From Flavivirga spongiicola (GTDB taxonomy: Bacteria > Bacteroidota > Bacteroidia > Flavobacteriales > Flavobacteriaceae), in NCBI RefSeq assembly GCF_030540825.1, contig NZ_JAUOEO010000001.1:4849001-4913000 (forward strand): a DNA stretch of 64,000 bases. Reading direction: 5' to 3'. This document shows, piece by piece, positions 1-7,901 of the stretch. Under the pieces are notes generated by a model, which had not been told where the DNA came from, did no database searches, and was given only the letters and a program-made list of their open reading frames with translations. A program made the translations under genes and the position numbers. The first letter of the stretch is position 1; each line of letters starts with the position of its first letter.

Positions 1-1220
1 TGACAACTAGCACAACTCACATTTTTATGAGCATGATCTCTTGAACACACTACAGATTGTTTTCTTAAAGTGTGTCTTGTTCCATCTTTTTTACCTATTA
101 AAAATGCTTTTCCCAAAGAATCAACATAAGTATTTACTAAAGGATGATTATCTTTCTTAGCTACTAAAATTTGTTTATCAGTATGCTTATAATCACGATG
201 TAAAAACACCAATCGACTTTCAGTGTCTAAAGAGTCGTAAGGAATGGTATTCGGAGTTTCTTTATAATGACAATCTACACACTGTATTTTTACCGCTTGT
301 TCAGCATGCTGATATTGTTTTCCATCCCCCATAACTTCATGAGACGAATGACAATCTATACAAAGCAACCCTTTTGTATGATGTACATCTTCTTCAAGAT
401 ATTTATAAACTCTTTTATCTTCTAAAACTATATGATTGCTTTTATCTTTGATTTCATCCTCATTTAACAAGGTTTCTTGCAATCCCATATAATTTGTTGA
501 AATTCTACTTGAACGACTGTGACAACCAAAGCAATGTGTATCATTAACAAAAATATCGGTAGATGGATGAAAACTTGGCAGTATTTTTTTATTTGAAGCT
601 AAATATTTATTTAACTCCTCTTTTGCTTCTTGTGAATAATTTAAATGACATGCATTACAGCCTCCTCCTCTACTTAATTGATTAATTTCTCCATAGGTAG
701 TCTTTTTAGCTCCTAAATGACAGTTTGCACATAAATCTCTTAAGTGTTTATCTGCAGCCGAATTTTTTATATCCTTTATATGGTAATGATAATTTTGATG
801 ATTTGCCTCACCAAAAATAAACTTATCTACAGCTACTATACCACTATTAGTAGTCATCAAAGAGGTATTAATCTTATCTAATTCATTGGGATGACATTTA
901 CCACAAGTTTCTTTCGCATCAGATAAATTACCAGGAATTAAAATCATGCCTCTATGTGCTTCGTCTTTATTAAATGATAATATATTTCCTAAATGACAAC
1001 TTGCACAACCTATAAGCTCTGGATTATGGTAATTAGAATACCCTTTGGTATTTTGATGGCATTGAAGACATGACTCTGAGTTTGAAACGTTAATGTTAGT
1101 TGACCCATTTTCATAACTAATATTTGCATTAAAAGAATGTTTATTTCTAACATAGAATAATACTGCAAATAGTATTAAAACTAATGCTAAAATTCCATTC
1201 AAATATTTTTTATTTTCCAT
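1..1220 (-). CDS. multihaem c-type cytochrome, 3' end cut by the window edge
   Basis: Minus-strand reading from the ATG at 1220 gives about 406 residues without a stop, so the C-terminus lies outside the window. A short N-terminal hydrophobic segment (about residues 8-21) looks like a membrane anchor or uncleaved signal. Nine CXXCH haem c motifs are visible, near bases 1056-1070, 993-1007, 891-905, 717-731, 645-659, 519-533, 348-362, 267-281 and 1-14. This density suggests an exported electron-transfer protein. It is divergent from the molybdoenzyme operon with 172 bp between start codons, so the two are probably co-regulated and the cytochrome may exchange electrons with that enzyme or with the quinone pool. 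I cannot assign it to a named family (NapC/NrfH, OTR or MtrA types) from the visible part. Confidence 0.85.
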   Translation of the reverse strand, partial: MENKKYLNGILALVLILFAVLFYVRNKHSFNANISYENGSTNINVSNSESCLQCHQNTKGYSNYHNPELIGCASCHLGNILSFNKDEAHRGMILIPGNLSDAKETCGKCHPNELDKINTSLMTTNSGIVAVDKFIFGEANHQNYHYHIKDIKNSAADKHLRDLCANCHLGAKKTTYGEINQLSRGGGCNACHLNYSQEAKEELNKYLASNKKILPSFHPSTDIFVNDTHCFGCHSRSSRISTNYMGLQETLLNEDEIKDKSNHIVLEDKRVYKYLEEDVHHTKGLLCIDCHSSHEVMGDGKQYQHAEQAVKIQCVDCHYKETPNTIPYDSLDTESRLVFLHRDYKHTDKQILVAKKDNHPLVNTYVDSLGKAFLIGKKDGTRHTLRKQSVVCSRDHAHKNVSCASC

Positions 1221-1293
1221 CGGTAGAACTGTTAATCAAATTTACTACAATTTAAAAATCATCCCCTTATCATAATCAATTAATTAAAGTTTA

Positions 1294-1309
1294 TGTAACA
1301 TTTGTTACA
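1294..1309. promoter_or_regulatory. Crp/Fnr-type palindrome 1 in the divergent cytochrome/psrA control region
   Basis: TGTAACATTTGTTACA is a perfect 6-4-6 inverted repeat (arms TGTAAC/GTTACA). Its core GTAAC-N4-GTTAC recurs, in reverse-complement form, at 7768-7783 in front of the second operon of the island. The symmetry and length fit a Crp/Fnr-family dimer site. The natural candidate regulator is the Crp/Fnr protein encoded at 11131-11790; this link is inference. Confidence 0.6.
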
Positions 1310-1325
1310 CATAAATCGCTGATTA

Positions 1326-1341
1326 CATGATATTTATCATG
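1326..1341. promoter_or_regulatory. Crp/Fnr-type palindrome 2 (FNR-like)
   Basis: CATGATATTTATCATG is a second perfect 6-4-6 palindrome, 16 bp after the first. Its core TGAT-N4-ATCA matches the inner part of the classical FNR box TTGAT-N4-ATCAA. It is centred about 60 bp upstream of the ATG at 1393, which would suit activation of the molybdoenzyme operon. Assignment to a particular regulator is inference. Confidence 0.5.
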
Positions 1342-1392
1342 ATTTAAAATTTTAATTATAAATAATTTTATCCCAGATAAACAATTAGATTC

Positions 1393-3636
1393 ATGGCTAC
1401 TTCAAGAAGAAAATTTATAAAAATTTCAGCCTTAGGTTTTGGAGGTTTGGCAACCGCTTCAAGTGCATTTCAACTGTTTGGTTCTAATTCATATTTAGAT
1501 GCTGCATTTAAACAAAATATTTCGAATAAGTTTAAAAAATCTGCAACCTATTGTGAAGTCTGTTTTTGGAAATGTGCTGCCTGGGCTTTTAGTAATGAAG
1601 AAGGAAAAATCAAAAAGATTATTGGTAATAATGAAGATCCACATTGTTATGGCAGACTTTGCCCAAGGGGTACTGGAGGCGTAGGCATGTACTCTGATGA
1701 AGATAGATTAAAAACACCGTTAATCAGAACTACTATTAATGGTGAAGAAACTTTTAGAGAAGCCAGTTGGGAAGAAGCACTAGACTTAATTGCATCAAAA
1801 TTTAAGCATATAAAAGATACATATGGCGCAGAATCTTTTGCTTTACTTAAGCATGGTTCCCCTGGTAGTCATTTAGAACATTTATTCAAAGCTTACGGAT
1901 CTGATACTATTGCAGAACCTGCTTACGCTCAATGTCGTGGCCCAAGAGAAGCTGGGTTCAGTTTAACATTCGGTTCTTGGGTTGGTTCACCTGAACCTAC
2001 AGATATTAGAGACACAAAATGCTTAGTCTTAATAGGTTCTCACATCGGGGAAAATATGCATAATACACAAGTACAAGAAATGTCTGATGCTATAGATAAT
2101 AATGCCACTATTATTACTGTAGATCCAAGATTTTCTACAGCTGCCAGTAAATCACAACATTGGTTAGCTATAAAACCAGCTACAGACATTGCATTAATGC
2201 TGGCTTGGATGCATGTTATAATTGAAGAAGACTTATACGATAAAGAATACATTAAAAAGTATACTTCTGGCTTTAATGAGTTAAAAGACCATGTCCTAAA
2301 TTTCACTCCAGAATGGGCATATGGTATTACAACTATTAAACCGGAAGAGATTAGAAAAACAGCAAGAGCGATGGCTCATGCAGCACCAGCAGTAATTATA
2401 CATCCCGGCCGACATGTTACATGGTATGGCGATGATACGCAACGAGCAAGAGCGATGGCTATATTAAATACCCTATTAGGCTCTTGGGGACGACGAGGTG
2501 GCTTCTATTTCAAAGAAAAAATAAGTGTTCCTAAATTCCCACATCCAGAATACCCGCATCCTAAATGGGGCTGGAAAGATATTGGAGAAAAATTTCCTTT
2601 AGCACAAATGGGCATTACTACCGAAGTTATGAAATGCGCCATTCCAAGTGAAAATAATAAGTACCCGGTAAAAGCTTTGATGGTAGCAGGAACCAACATT
2701 ACTAAATCAATTCCAAACAAAAAGCTATTGGAAGAAGCTATTGATAACCTTGAATTTATGGTAGTAATGGATACCATGCCTATGGACGTTACGGGTTATG
2801 CCGATGTTGTATTGCCAGAATGCACCTATTTAGAGCGTTATGATGGTATCCGTTCTTCACCAAACAGAGAACCCTCTATCGCTGTTAGAATTCCTGCTGT
2901 AAAACCAAAGTATGATTCTAAACCAGGTTGGTGGGTTGCAAAACAAATTGGAGAGCGCTTAGGGTTGAGCAGCTATTTTAATTATAACGATTTTGAAGAA
3001 GTTATAAAGTGGCAATTAACTAAAATGGGGACTTCTTTAGATGAAATGAAAAAAATAGGAGTGAAAAATTTTCCTCGAAAATCTGGACCACTCTATTTAG
3101 TTGAAGGGAAAAAGCATGAGTTCAATACACAAAGTGGAAAAATAGAATTGTACTCAAAAGAGTTAAGAGACTTAGGTTTCGATCCATTACCAGTTTTTAC
3201 TAAACATCCCGAACCACCACAAGGTTTTTATAGATTAAATTATGGAAGATCACCCATGCATACTTTTAGTAGAACCGCTAATAACCCGAATCTTAATGAC
3301 CTAAAAAGTGAAAACAATCTTTGGGTAAACCCTAAAGTAGCACGAATTATAGGGTTAAAAACCGGGCAATCTGTATGGTTAAGAAATCAGGACAAAATAA
3401 CATCAACATTTTCAATTAAAGTTAGAGTTACAGAACGAATTAGATGGGATTCTGTTTACATGGTTCATGGTTTTGGTCATGATAACAAAAAGCTAACCAG
3501 AGCCTTTGGTAAGGGTATTAACGATACTCAAATGATATCAAATGTTGCTGTAGATCCTATAATGGGAGGAACAGGCATGAGAGGCAACTTTGTAGAAATA
3601 TTAACTGAAGATCCACATAAAAATATTAAGATATGA
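1393..3636 (+). CDS. Tat-exported molybdopterin oxidoreductase, PsrA/PhsA-like catalytic subunit
   Basis: Catalytic subunit of a DMSO-reductase-family complex, 747 residues, close to the family length. The N-terminus carries a twin-arginine signal (SRRKFIK at residues 4-10 followed by a hydrophobic stretch), so the enzyme is folded in the cytoplasm and exported. Cysteines 54, 57, 61 and 90 (CX2CX3CX28C) bind the proximal 4Fe-4S cluster. Cys181 in the AQCRGPRE segment lies where PsrA/PhsA enzymes place the molybdenum ligand. The Mo-pterin dinucleotide-binding C-terminal domain begins near residue 610. With the FeS and NrfD-like subunits just downstream this is a thiosulfate/polysulfide reductase-type complex; the rhodaneses and YeeE transporter support a sulfur substrate. 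Tetrathionate, sulfite or operation in the oxidative direction cannot be excluded. The stop overlaps the next start by 4 bp. Confidence 0.85.
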   Translation: MATSRRKFIKISALGFGGLATASSAFQLFGSNSYLDAAFKQNISNKFKKSATYCEVCFWKCAAWAFSNEEGKIKKIIGNNEDPHCYGRLCPRGTGGVGMYSDEDRLKTPLIRTTINGEETFREASWEEALDLIASKFKHIKDTYGAESFALLKHGSPGSHLEHLFKAYGSDTIAEPAYAQCRGPREAGFSLTFGSWVGSPEPTDIRDTKCLVLIGSHIGENMHNTQVQEMSDAIDNNATIITVDPRFSTAASKSQHWLAIKPATDIALMLAWMHVIIEEDLYDKEYIKKYTSGFNELKDHVLNFTPEWAYGITTIKPEEIRKTARAMAHAAPAVIIHPGRHVTWYGDDTQRARAMAILNTLLGSWGRRGGFYFKEKISVPKFPHPEYPHPKWGWKDIGEKFPLAQMGITTEVMKCAIPSENNKYPVKALMVAGTNITKSIPNKKLLEEAIDNLEFMVVMDTMPMDVTGYADVVLPECTYLERYDGIRSSPNREPSIAVRIPAVKPKYDSKPGWWVAKQIGERLGLSSYFNYNDFEEVIKWQLTKMGTSLDEMKKIGVKNFPRKSGPLYLVEGKKHEFNTQSGKIELYSKELRDLGFDPLPVFTKHPEPPQGFYRLNYGRSPMHTFSRTANNPNLNDLKSENNLWVNPKVARIIGLKTGQSVWLRNQDKITSTFSIKVRVTERIRWDSVYMVHGFGHDNKKLTRAFGKGINDTQMISNVAVDPIMGGTGMRGNFVEILTEDPHKNIKI

Positions 3637-4166
3637 GATACGCAATGGTAATAGACACCTTAAAATGTGTTGGATGTAGTGATTGTGTGGTCGCCTGTCA
3701 AACTGAAAACGATGTACCCATTGGATATTGCAGGGATTGGATTACTGAAACTGTAAGTGGTACCTACCCTAACATTGTTTTAGAATTAAAATCTGAACGA
3801 TGTAATCATTGTGATAATGCCCCTTGCGTAAGATGTTGTCCAACTGGAGCGAGCCATATAGTAGACGGAGGGATTGTTCTTGTAACACATAATGAATGTA
3901 TTGGCTGTGGAGCCTGTATAGAATCTTGCCCCTATGATGCACGTTACCAACATCCGGAAGGCTATGTAGATAAATGTACCTTCTGTCATCATAGATTAGA
4001 GAAAGGGCAACTACCTGCATGTGTATCTGTTTGTCCAACCAAGTGCATGTATTTTGGAGATTTAGATAATCCGAATAGTGAAGTTTCTAAATTATTAAAA
4101 AACAGAAAATGGAAAACGTTAGCTCCGGAAGCAGGAACTAAGCCCAATGTATATTATTTAATATAA
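3633..4166 (+). CDS. 4Fe-4S ferredoxin-type electron transfer subunit (PsrB/PhsB-like)
   Basis: 177-residue FeS subunit that passes electrons between the membrane subunit and the molybdoenzyme. Four cysteine clusters are visible: CVGCSDC near residue 12, CNHCDNAPC near 57, CIGCGAC near 89 and CTFCHH...C near 114, the usual set for four 4Fe-4S centres. There is no Tat signal, so like other PsrB/DmsB subunits it is presumably exported together with the catalytic subunit. Its ATG overlaps the preceding stop (ATGA), indicating translational coupling, and the NrfD-type gene follows after 10 bp. Confidence 0.9.
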   Translation: MRYAMVIDTLKCVGCSDCVVACQTENDVPIGYCRDWITETVSGTYPNIVLELKSERCNHCDNAPCVRCCPTGASHIVDGGIVLVTHNECIGCGACIESCPYDARYQHPEGYVDKCTFCHHRLEKGQLPACVSVCPTKCMYFGDLDNPNSEVSKLLKNRKWKTLAPEAGTKPNVYYLI

Positions 4167-4176
4167 AAATATAATT

Positions 4177-5118
4177 ATGCAAGAAGAACTATTTACAAGT
4201 GGTAGAAATATTCCAAATATAGATCCATCATTAGAAGTATGGCACTGGCCAATTGCCGTATATCTATTTTTAGGAGGTTTATCTGCTGGTTTACTTTTGT
4301 TTGCTGCCATTATTACCATATTAGGTAAAGAAAAAGAATACCCAACTACAGTAAAATATGCATCTATTATTACTCCAATAGCACTTTCATTAGGTCTATT
4401 AGCACTGGTTTACGATTTAACGCATCCATTATACACTTGGCAATTGTATACGACTATTAGATTAGAATCTCCAATGTCTTGGGGAGCATGGGTTTTATTG
4501 GTAACAACGCCATTGTCATATTTATGGGTTTTTAGCTACTTCTCCGAAATATTTCCAAAAAGGAATTTAAAATTTAATGTCCTAAAAAACTTTGAAAAAT
4601 GGCTTCAAAAGCATAGAAAAAATATGGCATATATCTTAGTACCGTTGTCTATTATTTTGGGCGTCTATACAGGAATTTTGTTATCCGCTTTCAACGCCAG
4701 ACCATTATGGAACAATGCCATTTTAGGGCCTCTATTCTTAATATCTGGATTATCGACAGGAGCAGCAACAATCATCTTATTATCAAAAACTGCAAAAGAA
4801 AAACATTTGTTTAGCAAAATTGATTTAGCACTTATAATTATAGAATTAGGATTAATAGTTCATATGATTATGGGCATGTATGCAGGATCTCAAGTCCAAC
4901 TAGATGCCATGAATTTATTTATTGGTGGCGAATTCACTCTTATGTTTTTTGGCTTTGTTATTATACTAGGGTTAATAGTTCCTGGTATTCTAGAGCTTTT
5001 AGAAATTAAAGGATACAAAATACCAGTTGCAATTCCTGCCATATTAATCTTGATAGGTGGATTGATATTCAGATTTGTAATGGTTGAAGCAGGACAGTTA
5101 ACAAGATATCTATATTAA
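4177..5118 (+). CDS. NrfD/PsrC-family membrane anchor subunit
   Basis: 313-residue integral membrane protein with about eight hydrophobic helices starting near residue 25 (WHWPIAVYLFLGGLSAG, a typical NrfD/PsrC opening). Family members anchor the FeS and molybdoenzyme subunits and exchange electrons with menaquinone. Its place directly after the FeS gene completes the A-B-C order of a polysulfide/thiosulfate reductase complex. It has no FeS or haem motif of its own. Confidence 0.88.
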   Translation: MQEELFTSGRNIPNIDPSLEVWHWPIAVYLFLGGLSAGLLLFAAIITILGKEKEYPTTVKYASIITPIALSLGLLALVYDLTHPLYTWQLYTTIRLESPMSWGAWVLLVTTPLSYLWVFSYFSEIFPKRNLKFNVLKNFEKWLQKHRKNMAYILVPLSIILGVYTGILLSAFNARPLWNNAILGPLFLISGLSTGAATIILLSKTAKEKHLFSKIDLALIIIELGLIVHMIMGMYAGSQVQLDAMNLFIGGEFTLMFFGFVIILGLIVPGILELLEIKGYKIPVAIPAILILIGGLIFRFVMVEAGQLTRYLY

Positions 5119-5128
5119 AATTGACACA

Positions 5129-5656
5129 ATGAAAAATAAAAAACAAAACAAGCATCTATATTGGAATCCGTATTTCGGTGGATTCCTTCTTGGATTACTA
5201 ATTATTTTCACATTCTATATTACAGGTAGAGGTTTAGGTGCAAGCGGAGCTATGAAAAGTAGTGTAGTTGCAATAGTAAATACAGCTGCTCATGAACATG
5301 CGGAGAACAGTGCTTATTATAGTAAGTTTTTAGATGAAACAAAATCTCCAATGAATAACTGGCTTGTATTTGAAACATTAGGTGTTTTAATCGGTGCATT
5401 CATTTCTGGTGGCATATCTGGTAGGATTGGATGGAGAACACAACACTCACCAAAAATTACACGAAGACGTCGTTTAATTTTTGCTTTTGGGGGAGGTATT
5501 TTATTTGGCCTAGGAGCTCAAATTGCTAGAGGTTGTACAAGTGGCGCTGCTTTAAGTGGTATGGCTGTGCTCTCTTCTGGTGGGTTTATTACCATGCTAG
5601 CCATTTTTGGTACGGCGTATTTATTTGCATATTTCTTTAGAAAAAATTGGATTTAA
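5129..5656 (+). CDS. YeeE/YedE-family (thiosulfate) transporter, N-terminal half protein
   Basis: 175 residues, four or five membrane helices. It contains the family signature GCTSGAALSG near residue 135 and a GRGLGASGA motif near residue 34. YeeE/TsuA proteins transport thiosulfate through conserved GXC-type motifs and are about 350 residues long. Here the function is shared with the next gene, the second half. The pair sits between a sulfur oxidoreductase and rhodanese genes, which fits thiosulfate or another sulfane-sulfur substrate. Both halves are in the same frame, separated by one TAA and 15 bp, but the second half has its own ATG, so they are most likely two genuine subunits rather than a broken gene. 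Confidence 0.82.
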   Translation: MKNKKQNKHLYWNPYFGGFLLGLLIIFTFYITGRGLGASGAMKSSVVAIVNTAAHEHAENSAYYSKFLDETKSPMNNWLVFETLGVLIGAFISGGISGRIGWRTQHSPKITRRRRLIFAFGGGILFGLGAQIARGCTSGAALSGMAVLSSGGFITMLAIFGTAYLFAYFFRKNWI

Positions 5657-5671
5657 CTAAATAATAATAAT

Positions 5672-6262
5672 ATGGGACCATTAATTCCTAACGATATAAT
5701 TCCTTTTGAATGGAGTAGTATAATTGCTATAATAATCGGAATCTTTTTCGGGTTTATATTAGAAGCATCCGGGTTTTCATCATCCCGAAAATTGGCCGGT
5801 GTTTTTTATGGCTATGATTTCGCTGTTTTAAAAGTGTTTTTTACAGCAGCATTAGTATCCCTTATTGGGCTTTTATACATGGATTATCTTGGATATTTAG
5901 ATATGAGTAGTTTATACGTACATCCAACCTATACATGGGCAGCAATAATTGGAGGCGCTATTATGGGAATAGGTTTTGTAGCTGGCGGATTTTGTCCGGG
6001 CACAAGTTTATGTGCTGTAGCTATAGGTAAAATTGACGCTATAATCTATGTTATTGGTATTATGGTTGGTGTTTTTATCTTTTCCGAGCTATATTCAATA
6101 TTTGAACCTATTTACACAAGCTACTTTTATGGAAATATTACTTTAGTAGATTCATTGGGTGTAGACCCCTATTGGTTTGTTTTCCTATTTACAATAGCTG
6201 CTATTATTATTTTCGTATTAGCAGATATAATTCGTAAACGCGTAAAAAAAGTATTTTACTAA
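5672..6262 (+). CDS. YeeE/YedE-family (thiosulfate) transporter, C-terminal half protein
   Basis: 196 residues with about five membrane helices. The signature GGFCPGTSLCAVAIG (near residue 106) carries the conserved cysteines of the second YeeE/TsuA repeat, and SGFSSSRKLAG near residue 33 is the partner motif. Together with 5129-5656 it should form a pseudo-symmetric sulfur-compound channel in the inner membrane. It lies in one operon with psrABC-like genes and rhodanese-like genes. Confidence 0.82.
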   Translation: MGPLIPNDIIPFEWSSIIAIIIGIFFGFILEASGFSSSRKLAGVFYGYDFAVLKVFFTAALVSLIGLLYMDYLGYLDMSSLYVHPTYTWAAIIGGAIMGIGFVAGGFCPGTSLCAVAIGKIDAIIYVIGIMVGVFIFSELYSIFEPIYTSYFYGNITLVDSLGVDPYWFVFLFTIAAIIIFVLADIIRKRVKKVFY

Positions 6263-6280
6263 TAATATAAATTACAGAAA

Positions 6281-6943
6281 ATGATAAATAGAAAATTAGT
6301 TAAATTCTTATCATTTAGATATGTTATTCTTGCATTAATATTTATAATACTTGCAGGAGGTTTGGTTTTGATACCCAAATTTGAAAAACAGGAAGGAATT
6401 ACCCCTGAAGAGTTGTTAAGCAATATTATTAGTCCAGAAAGGTATATGACTACTGATGAACTTGCCGAAAGAATTATAAACCAAGACCCATCATTATTAC
6501 TAATAGATTTGAGAGATGAAAAGACTTTTAAAAAGTACACGCTTCCAAATGCTATAAACATACCTCTTAAAAATTTATTTAATGAAGATTCTGCTGCATT
6601 TATAAATCAAGATGAATTTGATGTTATATTCTATTCAAATGATAATTTTGATGCAGATCAAGCTTGGATTTTATGCAACCGACTGGGATATAAGAATTTG
6701 CGAGTTTTGAAAGGAGGGATTAACACATGGTTTAAAACCATTATTAATCCACCTAAGCCAAAAGAACATATGCAAAATAAGGCTTTTGAGTTATACTCGT
6801 TTAGAAAAGCAGCGAGCATGTATTTCGGTGTTGTTTATCCTGATCAAGTTAAAACTAATACACCAAAACCAATACAAACAGCTCCTAAAAAAGTAATCCC
6901 TGTCAAAAAGAAAAAGAAAATGCCAGTTGAAGGTGGTTGTTAA
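6281..6943 (+). CDS. membrane-anchored rhodanese-like protein without catalytic Cys, C-terminal EGGC tail
   Basis: 220 residues: one N-terminal membrane helix (about 12-31), then a rhodanese-like domain (about 50-160) with the IDLRD motif and the late GGINTW motif. In the active-site loop the catalytic cysteine position is Ser119 (VIFYSNDN), so persulfide chemistry at the usual site is not expected. The protein ends in a lysine-rich tail and a terminal EGGC. The next gene ends almost the same way (KKKKK...PEGGC), so the C-terminal Cys is probably functional, perhaps as a sulfur-carrying or attachment residue; this is inference. Possible role: sulfur-carrier partner of the YeeE transporter or the reductase. 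Confidence 0.75.
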   Translation: MINRKLVKFLSFRYVILALIFIILAGGLVLIPKFEKQEGITPEELLSNIISPERYMTTDELAERIINQDPSLLLIDLRDEKTFKKYTLPNAINIPLKNLFNEDSAAFINQDEFDVIFYSNDNFDADQAWILCNRLGYKNLRVLKGGINTWFKTIINPPKPKEHMQNKAFELYSFRKAASMYFGVVYPDQVKTNTPKPIQTAPKKVIPVKKKKKMPVEGGC

Positions 6944-6970
6944 TTTTTGAAACTTTATAAAACATGCTTT

Positions 6971-7585
6971 ATGAAAGAATTAGAGAAAACAAAAAGAATA
7001 TCTATAGCTTCTACCCTCTTTATATTGGCTATACTAATAGGTCTTTTAACATATAAACGTCCAAAGGATACGTATGCCATAAATGTTAATCAAACACTTG
7101 AAAAAATAACAAATGATCATTTTTTTGTGACATTAGAAAGTATTAACACCCCTGATTATGTCCTAATAGATATTAGAAGCCAAAATGAGTTTGATAAAGG
7201 TCACCTAGAAAATGCTATAAATGTTCATACTCCCGATATTTTAAATAAAGCAAATTCAGCTTTATTTAAGGAATTAAAAGAATCAAATAAAATAGGTGTA
7301 TTGTATGGTTATACCCCACAAGAAGCTAATGTTCCTTTTATGTTTTTATATCAATTGGGTTATGATAACCTAAAACTACTCACAATTAAAAATAACTACT
7401 CGCAAAATAAACTAATTACTAAAACCTGTGACATTGAAAAGCTTGAAGCAGATATTAGCGCTTTTATAAATCAATCTGTTAAAAACTCAAAAGTAAAAGA
7501 GATTCCAAAAAGAATAACTCGACCCGTTAAAAAGATTATTCCTGTTCGAAAAAAGAAAAAAAAGGTTCCCGAGGGAGGTTGTTAA
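6971..7585 (+). CDS. second membrane-anchored rhodanese-like protein without catalytic Cys, C-terminal EGGC tail
   Basis: I start it at the ATG at 6971 (204 residues); an upstream in-frame TTG at 6947 would add eight residues. It has one N-terminal membrane helix (about 12-28) and a rhodanese-like domain with the IDIRSQNEFDKGHLENAIN motif. The active-site loop reads LYGYTPQ, with Gly where the catalytic Cys belongs. The tail PVRKKKKKVPEGGC mirrors the end of the previous protein, so the two are diverged tandem duplicates. A hairpin terminator follows at 7599, closing the first operon of the island. Confidence 0.72.
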   Translation: MKELEKTKRISIASTLFILAILIGLLTYKRPKDTYAINVNQTLEKITNDHFFVTLESINTPDYVLIDIRSQNEFDKGHLENAINVHTPDILNKANSALFKELKESNKIGVLYGYTPQEANVPFMFLYQLGYDNLKLLTIKNNYSQNKLITKTCDIEKLEADISAFINQSVKNSKVKEIPKRITRPVKKIIPVRKKKKKVPEGGC

Positions 7586-7598
7586 CGTTTTAAATTTG

Positions 7599-7630
7599 AA
7601 AAGCTGCTTTACAATAAAGTAGCTTTTTTT
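7599..7630 (+). terminator. intrinsic terminator after the psr/yeeE/rhodanese operon
   Basis: AAAAGCTGCTTT, a five-base loop, then AAAGTAGCTTTT running into a T tract. The stem has one G-T pair. It is placed 14 bp after the stop at 7585. Confidence 0.75.
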
Positions 7631-7767
7631 ATTAGAAATAGCCTGTAAACCTATATAATTAGACTTCAAAAAAGTTACATTTCAAAAAATAAAACTTCTC
7701 ATTAAAAAACACTTCTTAGTGTATATCACTGCCAATCACTAATAGACTGATTTTCAGATAATTAATT

Positions 7768-7783
7768 TGTAACAAATGTTACT
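7768..7783. promoter_or_regulatory. Crp/Fnr-type palindrome 3, upstream of the tandem-rhodanese operon
   Basis: TGTAACAAATGTTACT matches the perfect palindrome at 1294-1309 in both half-sites except for the final base, and its centre AAAT is the reverse complement of ATTT there. The same box in two control regions of the island indicates one Crp/Fnr-type regulon. Confidence 0.6.
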
Positions 7784-7901
7784 AAGTTTACCGATTATTT
7801 ATAAGTAAAAATTGACAAAAGTCATAAAAATAGTTGGTAACATAGTATAACTTCAAACATAATAAAACCAATTAAACAACTGAATATTAAACAATTATGT
7901 C

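Larger units (their letters stand above)
7586..7901 (+). promoter_or_regulatory. control region of the second sulfur operon
   Basis: This 316-bp gap holds the terminator above and then the promoter region of the two tandem-rhodanese proteins and the porin. Besides the Crp/Fnr-type site at 7768-7783 there is a smaller 4-4-4 palindrome, TGACAAAAGTCA, at 7813-7824. I see no clear TAnnTTTG box, so the transcription start is not defined. Confidence 0.5.

Noticed and set aside
2040-2306. Long opposite-strand reading frames inside the molybdoenzyme gene and elsewhere
   Set aside because: They are antisense shadows of well-supported genes, with no family signature and poor composition.
5129-6262. 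Frameshifted or broken yeeE pseudogene
   Set aside because: The second part has its own ATG, full membrane segments and motifs, and the operon spacing is normal, so two genuine genes are more likely.
7813-7824. TGACAAAAGTCA as a third regulator site
   Set aside because: The arms are only 4 bp and no second copy was seen in the island, so chance is not excluded.
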